From Staphylotrichum longicolle (taxonomy: Eukaryota > Ascomycota > Sordariomycetes > Sordariales > Chaetomiaceae), in contig JAHCVI010000003.1 of assembly GCA_019096155.1 (NCBI GenBank), forward strand, positions 3,038,001 through 3,102,000: a stretch of DNA of 64,000 nt, given 5' to 3'. Of the stretch, positions 48,801-59,858 are shown piece after piece (position 1 is the stretch's first letter; each line of letters opens with the position of its first letter). The notes beneath the pieces are model-generated. The model made no database searches. It worked only from the letters and a program-made list of their open reading frames with translations, and had not been told where the DNA came from. The position numbers and the translations under genes are program-made.

Positions 48801-49370
48801 GACTGGCGCGCGCTCCGCCAACTCGAGGAACAACACAAGTTTTCTTTCCTCTCCCACCTGCTTCTTCAAAATTCCCTCCTCTAACAAATCTCGCCCGACT
48901 TCTCCTCTTTCCTTTTCCTCCTCTTCAACCATTCACTCCTGTCTCTCACCTCTTCCTCGTCTCCCAACCGCCATCTCCTCCCTCACCACCTCCTCATCTT
49001 TGCAGTTCAATTCTTTCAACCTTGTACTGGAACGACGCGCTGTCTCATCGGAAATACTGACTCGATTCACAAAGAAATCGTCACTTGTTCAGCAAACGAC
49101 ATCCAGTCAGGTGTGTACCACCGTCCTCTTTCCTGACACATTTCTACCCTCTTGCGGCCGCGCCATGTTTCTCCCCCGTTTTCGTGATCCCTGGTTGATG
49201 GGCTCAGAAGTTTTGAAATCTGGATTTTGGCTGGTTTTTTGTTTTCACGGCGTCCGGGGGTGTTAACTGGACTTTCCGTTCTCGGCGCAGTTTTCGCGAT
49301 TTCTCCCTGCTTCAACACCACTATCTGTGATATCGAGACTAACATCGCTCTTCACGTAGTACCGTTGACG
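48801..49370 (+). promoter_or_regulatory. CT-rich 5' leader, with possible 5' UTR intron
   Basis: A strongly pyrimidine-rich stretch (48840-49020) is followed by a GTGTGTACC donor-like site at about 49113 and a GCGCAG acceptor at about 49290, 80 bases before the ATG. This suggests a leader intron of about 178 nt. It is inferred from sequence, not transcript evidence. Confidence 0.4.
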
Positions 49371-51365
49371 ATGTCTCATTACCGAACGGCCGCTGCCATG
49401 TCCTCGGACGTCGGAAACAATCGCCATGCTTCCTATCCTGCATATCTGAGCACTCAGATGGGCAACGGCCCCCAGCATGATGTCCCACCCTCTCATGGCC
49501 AGCACGTTGGTCACCACGCAGACGCCCTTGGCGCTGTCATGAATCAATTCAGCACTCTGGCTCTTCCTGCGGGCCCCGGAATGCCGAGCGGTTCCAACTT
49601 GTCACAGATGCAGGCCCACCACGCTTACTGCGCTACGCAGGAGCAGCCTGTCGCCTACCAGGGCTATTCGGTTCCCTTGCATGTTGGGATGGCCCCCGAG
49701 GCCGCATATTCTTTCGGGGTCTCTGGGCAGTTTCCTGTACAGAGTGGCTTTGCGCCCCTCCCCGTGCCGTACCATGCCATGCCTTACACGCCAGGCCGAG
49801 TGGCGTCTTACGCTGACAGGAGCAGTGAGGTCCCTGGTCTTGAGAACCGCCGTGGCTCGTACTCAACCACCGAGTCTACCCCGGCCACTCCTTTTTTTGG
49901 CAGTGCCTCAGACCGCGGCAGTGTGTCGAGAGTTGCTGTTTTCCGATCCAGCTACACGACTCCATCTCCAGAGCAGATTGTGGCACCCAAGCCTCCCCAG
50001 CCTCTCGAGGAAGATCTCGTTGCTTTGCTCAAGGAGAACCCTCCGATTCCCGAGGCTGTTCCGGCTGTGTTCACTCCTCCGAGCCACACCAAGTCGATTG
50101 AGCAGTGCTTGGAGAATAGGATCCATGGCAATCGGAACGTCTATATCCGGGGCTTGCACCCGACCACCGACGACGAGCTTCTGCACAGATATGCGTCTCG
50201 CTTCGGTAAGGTCGAGCAGAGCAAGGCGATCATCGACACCTCCACTGGCGCTTGCAAAGGGTACGTTTGCTGTCGTCTGATGTTCACTGGCCGTTCTGGC
50301 TGACATGGTCACAGATTTGGCTTCGCAAAGTTTGCCGATGTCCGTGACTCTGAAAAGTGCATCCGGGCTTTCTATCACCTCGGTTACGAGGTTGGCTTTG
50401 CTCGTGTAAGTTGTACTTTGCCTTCTTTGAGACGTTACTGTCTGACTGACCGGAACAATAGGAGAGCTTCAATGCCAGACTGAAGGCTGAGGGCGATGAG
50501 GCGTCGACGAACTTGTACTTGTCGAACCTCCCGAAGCGCTTGAACGAATCGGTAAGTTGAAGCTGGCAAGACGTAGTGTAGGTCATGTCTAACGTTTACC
50601 AGGAGCTGAATGCCATTTTCGCTGGTTACCACGTCGTCTCCAGCAAGATTCTGCGAGACAGCATGGGCAACAGCCGTGGTGTTGGTTTTGCCAGGTCAGT
50701 GATGACTTTCTGCTCCAGATCTTGCACATGGGCAGCTGAGAACTGATGATTGCTGGACAGATTTGAGACTCGCGAGGAATGCGAGGACATCATCAAGAAG
50801 TACCATGGTGCTTCCATTGGTGAAGAGGGAATGTTGATGCAAGTCCGGTACGCCGACACCCCAGCTCAAAAGGAGCTGAAGCGCATCACCGCGGAACGCC
50901 GGCAGTTCCGCACCAATGAGTACAATATTGGCGCCTACGGTACTGCCGATGTTGGGATCCACCCAAGCATTTACAGCCCTGCTCCCTGGAACCGCCGCGG
51001 AGGCTTGGGAACTGACAGGTCAGCTCTCGTGGTCGTTGACCAGGTCGGCTCTCGAGGCTAACTTGAGTCCAGCCTCTTCGCACCCCGCGCGCCCATGCGT
51101 ACCGCCCTCGGTGGTAGTGCGAGTGTGGGTTCTTTGGTGGCTCAGAGCATGGGACATACTATACCCAAGTATGACGAGCACCAGCCTTTTGGGCAGCTGC
51201 CTGGGGATTCCAACTAATATTGTTTCCAGGCAGAGCATCTCGGTGCCCGGAACGGCTTCCTCTGACGATGGTCTGGGCGGCGACAGTGCGACCGTCATTG
51301 ACTCTCCGACAGTCAAGAAAGGAAGCACCCAATCCTCGCCCACCGTTAAGACGGAGAAGGCATAA
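49371..51365 (+). CDS. Two-RRM RNA-binding protein, RBMS/MSSP-like
   Basis: The model is join(49371..50260, 50315..50405, 50462..50551, 50603..50694, 50761..51018, 51073..51168, 51230..51365), 550 residues. All six introns are 51-66 nt with GT...AG ends and consistent phases. The N-terminal 250 residues are low-complexity (Q, H, P, S rich). RRM1 begins VYIRGLHPTTDDELLHRYASRFG, with RNP1 at GFGFAKF. RRM2 follows closely, with RNP2 LYLSNLPKRLNE and RNP1 RGVGFARF. The pairing ILRDSMGNSRGVGFAR is typical of the vertebrate RBMS/MSSP and fission-yeast Nrd1/Msa-type proteins. The C-terminal 100 residues are serine/threonine-rich with SPTVK repeats that could be proline-directed phosphosites. By family knowledge such proteins bind AU-rich RNA and control mRNA fate in differentiation; the fungal role here is inferred. 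The start at 49371 (MSHYRTAAAM) is the first Met after the likely leader intron. Confidence 0.88.
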
Positions 51366-51938
51366 ACGGTTGCTGTGAAGGCTTCTCCCCAAGAACATGT
51401 TTACGGGCAGGGGCAGCATTGTAGGACTCTTGTCGGACCACTTGACTTTCCTTATCTCGAAGGGTTGTCGCACGATATCGGATACTTCACTATCGTCATC
51501 TTGCTTTCTTTGCTATGGTCACAATGACCTCGGAATGGGCGCGAGCCGGGTTCTGGGCAAAGTGGTTGTCAGCTCACATAATGAACTCTCTACTATGTCG
51601 AACGGGAGCAGAACAATCTTAGGAATGGACTCTTAGTTGGTCGGTAGCGGAGGGAGTGGGTTATGGGCAGCCACCAAAAATACTCCTTTGTACTTTTGTT
51701 CAGTTTTCAGCCGTGACTTGGCCTCAATCTCGAAGCCGAGCATAACAGTATCGATGGATTGGAAGAGATCGCGTCACTTTGTTTTCGCCAACCCCATGAG
51801 TGCAAACATCAAGATGGTCTCATGGATCTGTAGGCAATGACCTTGACCTGGACGCAACCCCTGACGTTCCTCGTCTGCGAAGATGCGGTTATTTCAGCGC
51901 GAGACTGCAAAGGGTGGTGGCATTGCAGCAATCTTTAT
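51366..51938. other. Convergent 3' flanks of the RRM gene and RIO2
   Basis: 573 bases with no gene. It should hold the two 3' UTRs, whose transcripts may overlap. Confidence 0.5.
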
Positions 51939-53200
51939 TCAAGTTCCATCATTGATTGCTAGTTTCTGTAACCCTTCTTCGCTCTCGAGGACCTGATCGC
52001 CAATTATGAGGACCCCTTCATCATTATCTTCACTTCCACTGTCGTCATCCTCCTCCTCCTCCTCATCTTCCAAATCATCCGAATCGTCGGCAGTGCCCCT
52101 GGCATTAGCCTGCTGCTCCCGAATGGCAGCTTCCAAGTCCTTGGCCATCTTCTTGGTAAACCCTGACGCTTCCACCGCGGCGTCTAACCTCCTCGCGCCG
52201 TCCTTGCCCACTGTCTTCTTGGCGTCCTTGAAGAAGGGGCCGGGCGTCGTGCTGACAAAGTGGAAGCGACGCTCGAAGAAGCGCTTGATGCAGGCGACGT
52301 CGCGGTCAAAGTACATCTCGGCGTTTTGGTGGTCCATCGAGACCATCTGTGGGAAGTCGATCACGATCGGGGTCGGGTGGATGATGCTCGGGTCTTGCTC
52401 GTCCTTGTCCTCGCGAATGAGGATGTTGAACTCGTTGAAGTCGCCGTGGATCAGGCCGTGCTTGGCGAAGCGGAGGATGAGGGCGATCAGGTCGGCGTAG
52501 AGGCTCGCGGGGTCGGGGACGGAGGAGATTTGCCGCATGGGGGAGGCGTCGATGAGGGTCATGACGATGGTGTGGCGGGACTGGGCGATGGGCTCGGGGA
52601 CGGGGAACCCTTCGTCTCGGAGGGCCTGCATGAAGGCGAATTCTTTGATGGCGGCGAGGCGCGAGAGGTACATCCAGGAGGCGGACTGGCGGTTCTTGAG
52701 GTAGTCGCGGTTGGTCTTGACGGTGCGGAACGAGATGCGGCCGAGGCGGTGGATCTTGAGGATCTTCTGGGTGCCCTTGTCGTCGGCCACAATCATGATG
52801 TCGCTCTCCTTGCCGACGCCGACGCGGGTGCCGACGCTGTAGACGTGCTTGCGGGCGGCATGTGTGTGCAAGGCGAGGTAGTCGAGGCCGCCGTAGGTCA
52901 GGCGGTAGCCGTCGTACTTGGCCTCCTTCACTTTGGCGATCAGGCCGACCTTGGCGAGGTTTGAGATGGACCTGTGCACGCCGCTGGCGCCGCCTTTGAG
53001 GCGAGCAATCTTCTCGATCAGGGGAGTCGGGACAAGCTCATGGTTCTTGCTGCCCATTTCTACCTACGGGGAAAAGGGGGTGGTGTTAGTGGGGGTATCG
53101 TCGACGGCAAGGTAGGTCGTTGGGTTTGAGAACTCACTGCCGTTAACACCCTCCAGTCCTCGGCCGCCAAATGGCGCATTGCCCTTGTGTCTAACTTCAT
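51939..53200 (-). CDS. RIO2: RIO2 atypical serine/threonine kinase/ATPase (40S subunit maturation)
   Basis: The model is complement(join(51939..53063, 53138..53200)), 395 residues. Exon 1 gives MKLDTRAMRHLAAEDWRVLTA and splices in phase 0 to VEMGSKNHE, the conserved start of the winged-helix domain. The kinase core follows, with an ATP loop GVGKESDI near residue 103, the catalytic loop HGDFNEFN near 227 and the metal-binding IDFPQ near 256. The tail is acidic (EDEEEEEDDDSGSEDNDE) and ends SEEGLQKLAIND. By family knowledge RIO2 binds pre-40S particles and acts as an ATPase-driven release factor in 20S rRNA processing in the cytoplasm. The acceptor must be the first of two nearby TAGs (CGTAG|GTAG), since only that keeps VEMGSKN. 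It is divergent from RPN1, with 685 bases between start codons. Confidence 0.95.
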
Positions 53201-53885
53201 GGTCACAAATCCACCCCAGAATGGGCGACGGTGGTTGTTTGTTTGTGTCGAAATGTATCCAACCTGGGCCTCCCAAAGCTAATGGTGTTGGGTGCTTGTC
53301 AGGCCTACAAAGTAACTTATCGCCCCTCCAAAGGCCGGTGTCCACCAAAAATTCACGGCCATCGAGGGGTTCTCGGAGCTGATAAGATCTGACATTGTGC
53401 GATAAGGAATGTTCAAAACCAGCCCATGTTGAAGTGGGACCTGCCAAGGCTCAACTCTCAGGGCAAGGAGCGGAATTTGTAAATACCGAGACTTTCAGCG
53501 CCCCAGCCCCAGGCAAGGATGGGTGGTGGTCCCAGCGCCACCTAGCTCCTCATGGATGGAAGCAAGGGCCTTGAGCTCAGTGGAGCACTGTTTGCTGGTT
53601 GGGCGCCTCGCCTCCAGGCGGCAAGCAGCATCGCGTAACCAAGCTGCCTGCCTTGCACGCCCGAACCTGCAAAGCTTCCATTCCCAACAACACCAACCAA
53701 CTAACTGACCATCACCCACATCGCCAGCCCAGTCTTTATTGCGCGACTGCCACTGAAACGGGCTTTCAAAGGCGCCAATTTCAATTCCGTGAACACGTCA
53801 TCACCTCACAGTCGTTCCGCTGCGCATCCCCGACTGAGCTTTGGACCATCCCCCGCCATTCTTCGGAACCCATCACAGACCGACC
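53201..53885. promoter_or_regulatory. Divergent promoter shared by RIO2 and RPN1
   Basis: 685 bases separate the two ATGs, so both promoters and leaders must lie here. I looked for the yeast Rpn4-type PACE element (GGTGGCAAA) and did not see it. A GGTGGTGGTCCCAGCGCCACC stretch near 53521 forms an imperfect inverted repeat. Confidence 0.5.
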
Positions 53886-56789
53886 ATGGCGCAGGAGAGC
53901 GATCTGTCCAAGACGACCGACAAGGGCAAGGGGAAGGCCGTCGATGATGAGACACAGAAGGACAAGGCTAGCCAGCCCGTGGCGAATGGCAAGAAGGACG
54001 AGGACAAGGACGAGTGTTTGTTTCCTCCCCTGCGCCGCAGAAGCCTGCTCGGGCTCGGGCCTGCTTTGCGCTGTGCTGACCGTCATGAATAGCTTCAGAA
54101 GAGCTTAGTGAAGAGGACCAGCAGCTGAAGAACGAGCTTGACATGCTCGTCGAGCGGTTGACCGTGCGTCATCGAACTCTCGTTGCTCGTCCATGTAAAC
54201 CTTGCTGACTGTTATCATGGCAGGAATCCAATGCATCACTCTACAAGCCGGCCCTCGAGGCCATGAAGAACTTCATCAAGACATCCACCTCCTCCATGAC
54301 AGCCGTTCCCAAGCCCCTCAAGTTCCTACGGCCACATTATGAGACGATGACGAAGCTCTACGATGCTTGGCCGGCGGGCGACGACAGGAACTCCCTGGCT
54401 GATGTTCTGTCGGTGATTGGCATGACCTACTCGGACGAAGAGCGCCAGGACACCCTGAAGTATCGCCTACTCGCCCCCACCCAAGACATCGGCTCTTGGG
54501 GCCACGAATACGTTCGACATCTCGCGCTTGAGATTGGCGAGGTTTACGGCAAGCGCATCGCCGCCGACGAGTCGACTGCCGACCTTGTCGACCTTGCGCT
54601 GACTCTAGTTCCTCTCTTCCTGAAGAGCAACCAGGAAGCAGATGCCGTTGATCTGATGAGCGAGCTTGAGGTCATCGAGGAGCTCCCCAAGTTTGTCGAT
54701 GAGAACACATACGGCAGGGTTTGCTTGTACATGGTCTCGATGGTCAACCTTCTCACCTATCCCGACAACGAGCAGTTTCTCCGGGTCGCCCACCGCATCT
54801 ACAAGAATTATAAGCAATACACGCAAGCCATGGTCCTCGCCATCAGGCTGAACGATTATGAGCTCATCGCCGCCGACTTCGACGACGCACCGGACCCGGC
54901 TCTCAAGAAGCAGCTTGCTTTCCTCATCGCCCGCCAGAGGATATGGCTGGACCACCCCAGGGAGACTCCGGACGACGAGGAGATTGTCGAGTGTCTCGGC
55001 AATGTGAAGCTGCCGGAGCACTTCAAGGCTCTTGGCAAGGAGCTCAACATCCTGGAACCCAAGACGACCGAGGACATCTACAAGAGCCATTTGGAGAGCA
55101 GTCGCGTGGCAGGCATGACGAACTTCGACTCGGCGCGCAACAACCTGGCCGCCGGCTTTGTGAATGCATTCGTGAACGCCGGTTTTGGAAACGACAAGAT
55201 GATGCTGGGAGAGAATGACAAGGAAAGCTGGGTGTGGAAGACCAAAGAAGAGGGCATGACATCGACGCTTGCGTCTCTTGGCACTCTGCTGATGTGGGAT
55301 ATCGAGAACGGCCTCGATCAGGTGGATAAGTACACCTATCTCGAAGAGGAGCAGATCCAAGCCGGTGCCTACCTCGCGATCGGAATCATGAACTCGGGCG
55401 TCCGGTTAGACTCGGAGCCCGCCATGGCTCTTCTCGCCGACAGCGACAAGCTCAACCACAAGAACCCCCTGATCCGGGTAGCAGCCATCATGGGCTTGGG
55501 TCTCTCGTACGCTGGCTCTAACAAGGAGGACGTTCTGACCTTCCTCCTGCCCATCATTTCCGACACGACCCAGGAGATGCGCGTGTCGGCAATGGCTGCG
55601 CTGGCTTGCGGCCTGGTGTTTGTGGGGTCCTCGCACGCCGAGGCTGGTGAGGCCATCATCATGACCTTGCTGGACGAGGAGCGCAAGAGCCAGCTCACAG
55701 ACAAGTGGACCCGCTTCCTTGCTCTTGGCTTGGGTCTTCTCTACTTTGGCCGTCAGGAGGAAGTGGATGTTGTTCTTGAGACGCTCAAGGTTGTCGAGCA
55801 CCCGATGGCGAAGCCTACGGCTGTTCTTGCATCGATCTGCGCGTGGGCTGGCACGGGGGCTGTTCTCAAGATCCAGGAGCTCCTGCACCTCTGCAATGAG
55901 CACATGGAGGAGTCGGATGAGAAGAAGGGCGACGAGTTGCTCCAAGCTTACGCCGTACTCGGTATTGGGCTGGTTGCCATGGGAGAGGACGTTGGGCAGG
56001 ACATGGTCCTCCGCCACTTCGGCCACCTGATGCATTATGGCGAAGCCAACATCCGGAGGGCGGTGCCTCTGGCCATGGGCCTGATCAGCCCATGCAACCC
56101 ACAGATGAAGATCTACGACACGCTCTCGAGGTACAGCCACGACAACGATAACGATGTGGCCATTAACGCGATCTTCGCCATGGGTCTTTTGGGCGCCGGT
56201 ACGAACAACGCGAGGTTGGCACAGCTTCTGCGCCAGCTCGCCAGCTACTACCACAGGGACCAGGACTCCCTGTTCATGGTGCGCATTGCCCAGGGTCTCT
56301 TGCACATGGGCAAGGGCACCCTCTCCATCAACCCCTTCCACACGGACCGCCAGATCCTCTCACGCGTTTCCGCGGCTGGCCTGCTCACCGTGCTGGTGGC
56401 CATGATCGACGCGAAGCAGTTCATCACGGGCAGCTCGCACTACCTGCTCTACTTCCTCGTCACAGCCATGCACCCGCGCTTCCTCGTCACGCTGGACGAG
56501 AACCTCAAGCCTCTCACGGTCAACGTGCGCGTCGGTCAGGCCGTTGACGTCGTCGGCCAGGCGGGCCGCCCCAAGACCATCACCGGCTGGCAGACGCAGA
56601 GCACCCCGGTGCTGCTGGCGTATGGTGAGCGCGCCGAGCTCGAAGACGAGGAGTATATCAGCCTGAGCAGCACCCTCGAGGGCCTGGTCATTCTCCGCAA
56701 GGTATGTTTTTTCTTTTCCCCCTAGTATGGGCGTGAAATGGTGCTAACTCGTGATGTTGCAGAATCCCGAGTGGGACAACGGTAAATAG
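53886..56789 (+). CDS. RPN1: 26S proteasome regulatory subunit RPN1
   Basis: The model is join(53886..54015, 54093..54163, 54224..56701, 56763..56789), 901 residues, the expected size. A charged, lysine-rich N-terminus (STTDKGKGKAVDDETQKD) leads to SSEELSEEDQQLKNELDMLVERL. The body carries the proteasome/cyclosome (PC) repeat region with glycine/alanine-rich helices such as MGLGLSYAGSNKEDVL, AALACGLVFVGSS, LALGLGLLYFGRQEE and AIFAMGLLGAGTNNARLA. The C-terminus has VNVRVGQAVDVVGQAGRPKTITGWQTQSTPVLL. A 9-codon final exon gives NPEWDNGK. By family knowledge RPN1 is a base subunit that docks ubiquitin shuttle factors, ubiquitin chains and Ubp6. For exon 1 the donor at 54016 (GTTTGT) is required; the alternative GT two bases earlier breaks the frame. 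Confidence 0.96.
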
Positions 56790-57354
56790 ACATTTTTGTC
56801 CATCTCGAAATACAGCGAATCGGAAAGCTTCTGGGAGGGGAGGAAGGGGTGATGTATGTGTACAGTACAATAAAGAGCTTGCGTAGGGTCATATACCTGA
56901 ACAGCGAGGCCAGCCCGTGGTGGGCAGCCCAAGGCGGCTTCTGGTTCCCTAAAATGGTAGACAATGCCAGAAACACCGTCCATCATGAAGTTGACCCTTT
57001 CCCTGTTTTGCTCACGGAGCTGGGTGCGTGCTGAGCTGGTGAAGATGCATACAAATTAAATCTTCACACCTGATGATCATGTGTCCATGTGACATTCGAT
57101 TGATCCAACATGTTCAAAAGATCTCCAGCTCGCCCTCTTCCTACCAGCACTAAGTACACGCGCTCTTCATTCAACAAGTGTTGTTCAGCCGAACCGAAAC
57201 GCCTTGCTTTAATCAGAATCAAACCGAAAACAATGGGAACTTGAGACGGACGGGACAGCTCTAGTCATCCAAGACCCGCTTCCCTTCTCTTCCCTTCCTG
57301 TCAGTCCCCCCATGCAGTTCCACACAACCCAGCACGACATGGCCAACATCCCAA
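56790..57354. other. Convergent 3' flanks of RPN1 and SEC1
   Basis: 565 bases without a gene. Part of the right end may belong to the SEC1 tail if its frameshift is artefactual. Confidence 0.5.
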
Positions 57355-57512
57355 TTACTTCTTGATCCCAAAGATGTTGCGCTTCTTCTTCTCCTTGTCC
57401 TTCTTCTTGCCCGCGTCCGACCCGCTGGTGCTCGGCCGCAGGTCCGCACCGCCGCCGCCCGCGCCGGCCACGCCCAGCGTCGACGACGATCCCGACGGCC
57501 CGCTGCTCAGCG

Positions 57513-59858
57513 TCATGCCCGCGAGGGCCTTGGTGGGCGGGCGGGGGCCGCCGGGGGCATCTGCTGCCCCATGCCCATGCCGACGCGCGGCTGCTGGGAG
57601 CCCCCCTGAGTGGCGGGGGCAGGCGGCGGGGCGGGCCGCTCAAACAGGTGGCGGGGGGCGCGCGGCGGGGGCCGGTCCATGGGTAGATCGAGGCGGCGGC
57701 GGTCGGCGCGGAGCATGCGCAGGTCGGCGATGAACTTCTTGGGGGTGGCCATGTGGGTGGTGGCGAGGAAGACGTCGCGGTTGTGCTTCTCCGAGACCTC
57801 GTAGCAGGCGCGCGCCTCGGAGTAGGTGGCGCCGCCGGCGACGAAGACGATGATGCGTTGGCGGTTTTCGGCCTGGCGGCGGTTGGCCGAGGCCCAGCGC
57901 GGGGCGGCGGCGCGGAGGGAGGCCTGGTTGCTGAACGATTCGGCGCCGCCGTCGGCTGGTGGGACGACGTAGGGGAAGTGGGTGGTGTCGAGGTTGCCCG
58001 CGCAGAGGTGCTCAAGCATGTGCTTGACTGCGGGCTCGAAGCGGGAGAGGGCGTACTCTTCGTCCTGCGCTGAGGCTTTGGTGGGTGGTGGAAAGAGCGG
58101 GGGATGGGTTTGGCGGGGTTCTTTGAGCTCCTTCAGGGGGCGGGCACCGAGGAGGCTGAGGTTCTCGATGACTGCCTGGTCTAGACTGTCGCGCGACCGC
58201 TGCAATGATGCGTGCCATAAGAGGCGGCTGAGGTCCTTCTCTATGACGCCGTCGCGGTACAACACATAGACGGCAATCAGGCGCAACCGGTCTGCCGGGG
58301 CGACATCTGGGTCGTCGAGCAGGCGGACAACTTGATCCAGGATGTTCTTGGGCTTTTTGTAGTCCTCGTCAAGACCGGTGGCCAGGGTCTGCTCCACCGA
58401 ACCGAGATCGGCGAGTTTGTATTTTTGAAAGATGTTCATGGCCTCCTGTGCCATGGTGAGGTGGAGCGAGTAGGCCTGCTTCATCTCCTGGAACTGTGGC
58501 AGACCTGCCAGCATATCCCTAATGTCATTCAGGCTTGTGGCGTTGGGATCTTTGCCTGCGAAGTTGGGGTTTTGCGCGATGAACTTTTGGAAGTCGCTCA
58601 TGAGCTTGTCGATAGTATCCTTCATGTGGCGGTGCCTGTTGTTGACCCAAACGCTATCCTTCTCCATGAGTTCCATATCCTTTTCTTCGACACTACCGCT
58701 TTTCTCGTTGATAGTCATGTGGAAGGTCACCTTGCCATCTTCTTGGTCCTGGATGGGGAGCAAGTCGTGAGCCATAGCCTGGTAGGTAAATTCGTGCAAC
58801 AAGGGGGCCATGAGGTCCATAGACCTGTCCGTGATGAGGAGGATCGACTGCGGGCGCTGAGATTGCGGCGGGAAGTTACGGTCCCATTGCTGATAGCCTT
58901 CAAGTTCCTGCTGGACGAAGCGGGCCAGATGCATGCACATGACGCTCGCTTCGTGTGTGACGTGCTCGGGAGGCTGGTAGTAGCGGACTTTGGGAAACTC
59001 TTGCAAGGTGATGCAAACGGAGGCGATCTATGTGAGCCGTCTGTTAGCTAAACCGAAGTCCCCTCTATTCACACGACGGCGAATGCTCATACCTTGGATG
59101 CCAATGTCCGCAAGTGGCGTGCCACGAGGTCGTTGCACGAAGGGTTGTACAAGACGAGGAAGCTGGAGGGGTCCCGGAAGGTGATGAGGTGTGACTCGTG
59201 GGGGTAAAAGTCGACCAGCAAGAGAGCAGGAGGTCCTATTAACAGCCAGTGAGCAAGACAACTCCCCCAGGCTTAACACGGATCAGCTGTGCGCCATACC
59301 TCCCATCTGCCTCCGGGCACCATCGAGGCGGCGCTGTTGCGCATCGGGCAGCGAACTCGTCCAGATGATGAACCCCCTCCGGTAGCGGCGGCGTTCAAAG
59401 TCGGCAAGAAGGCAGTCGACGATGTGTGGCTGGGGCGAGAGGATATAGATGGCGTCCATGTCCGGGTTTGGCTCCCTGCGATCCTCGATGCGCTCGATGT
59501 CTGGGACACAGTTAACGCTGGACAACCCTCACCACGGGGAAAGGGCGCGTACTCGCTATATTGTGGTTGAGGATGTCATCTTCGTTGACGGAACTGTCGA
59601 TAATCTTTTTGGCCGCCTCGTCTGTGACCAAGACCTTCCACTAGTAGGCACGCGACGGCGTCAGAGTTGGGTGCTCTCCACTTGTTTTTGGATGGACGAA
59701 GGGGCGGGCAAGGAGGGCATCGGCTTACGTCGTTCTGGGCGGTCCTTCGGATGGCATCGACAATGGCTGTGTCGGATCGTTAGCAAGGGAAGGCATTGCG
59801 TGGGCCAGCAACACGACATACCCTTGCCATGCTCCTTGATGATGGAGGGGCCGTCCAT
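57513..59858 (-). CDS. SEC1: SEC1 exocytic Sec1/Munc18 protein (3' end frameshifted)
   Basis: The model is complement(join(57513..59027, 59093..59235, 59300..59500, 59553..59640, 59729..59766, 59822..59858)), 673 residues as read. Exons 1-3 give MDGPSIIKEHGKAIVDAIRRTAQND then WKVLVTDEAAKKIID. Later come NPDMDAIYILSPQPH, VDFYPHESHLITFRDP and LLITDRSMDLMAPLLHEFTYQAMAHDLL. The C-terminal domain contains RIIVFVAGGATYSEARACYEVSE. By family knowledge SM proteins bind the exocytic syntaxin and SNARE complexes and promote vesicle fusion at hyphal tips. All five introns are 52-88 nt. The reading ends PPRPSRA at 57513. However, a lysine-rich tail (KKDKEKKKRNIFGIKK, then TAA at 57355-57357) follows in the next frame, reachable by one added base in a C run near 57527. 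The real end is therefore probably 57355, with 52 more residues. Confidence 0.93.

Noticed and set aside
48313..49266. 317-codon frame upstream of the RRM gene
   Set aside because: Composition is serine, leucine and proline from translated CT-rich leader sequence. It has no family resemblance and spans a likely leader intron.
57209..58015. 268-codon minus-strand frame overlapping SEC1
   Set aside because: It is a frame-shifted reading of the SEC1 exon (A/P/S-rich), although its presence reflects the indel near the SEC1 end.
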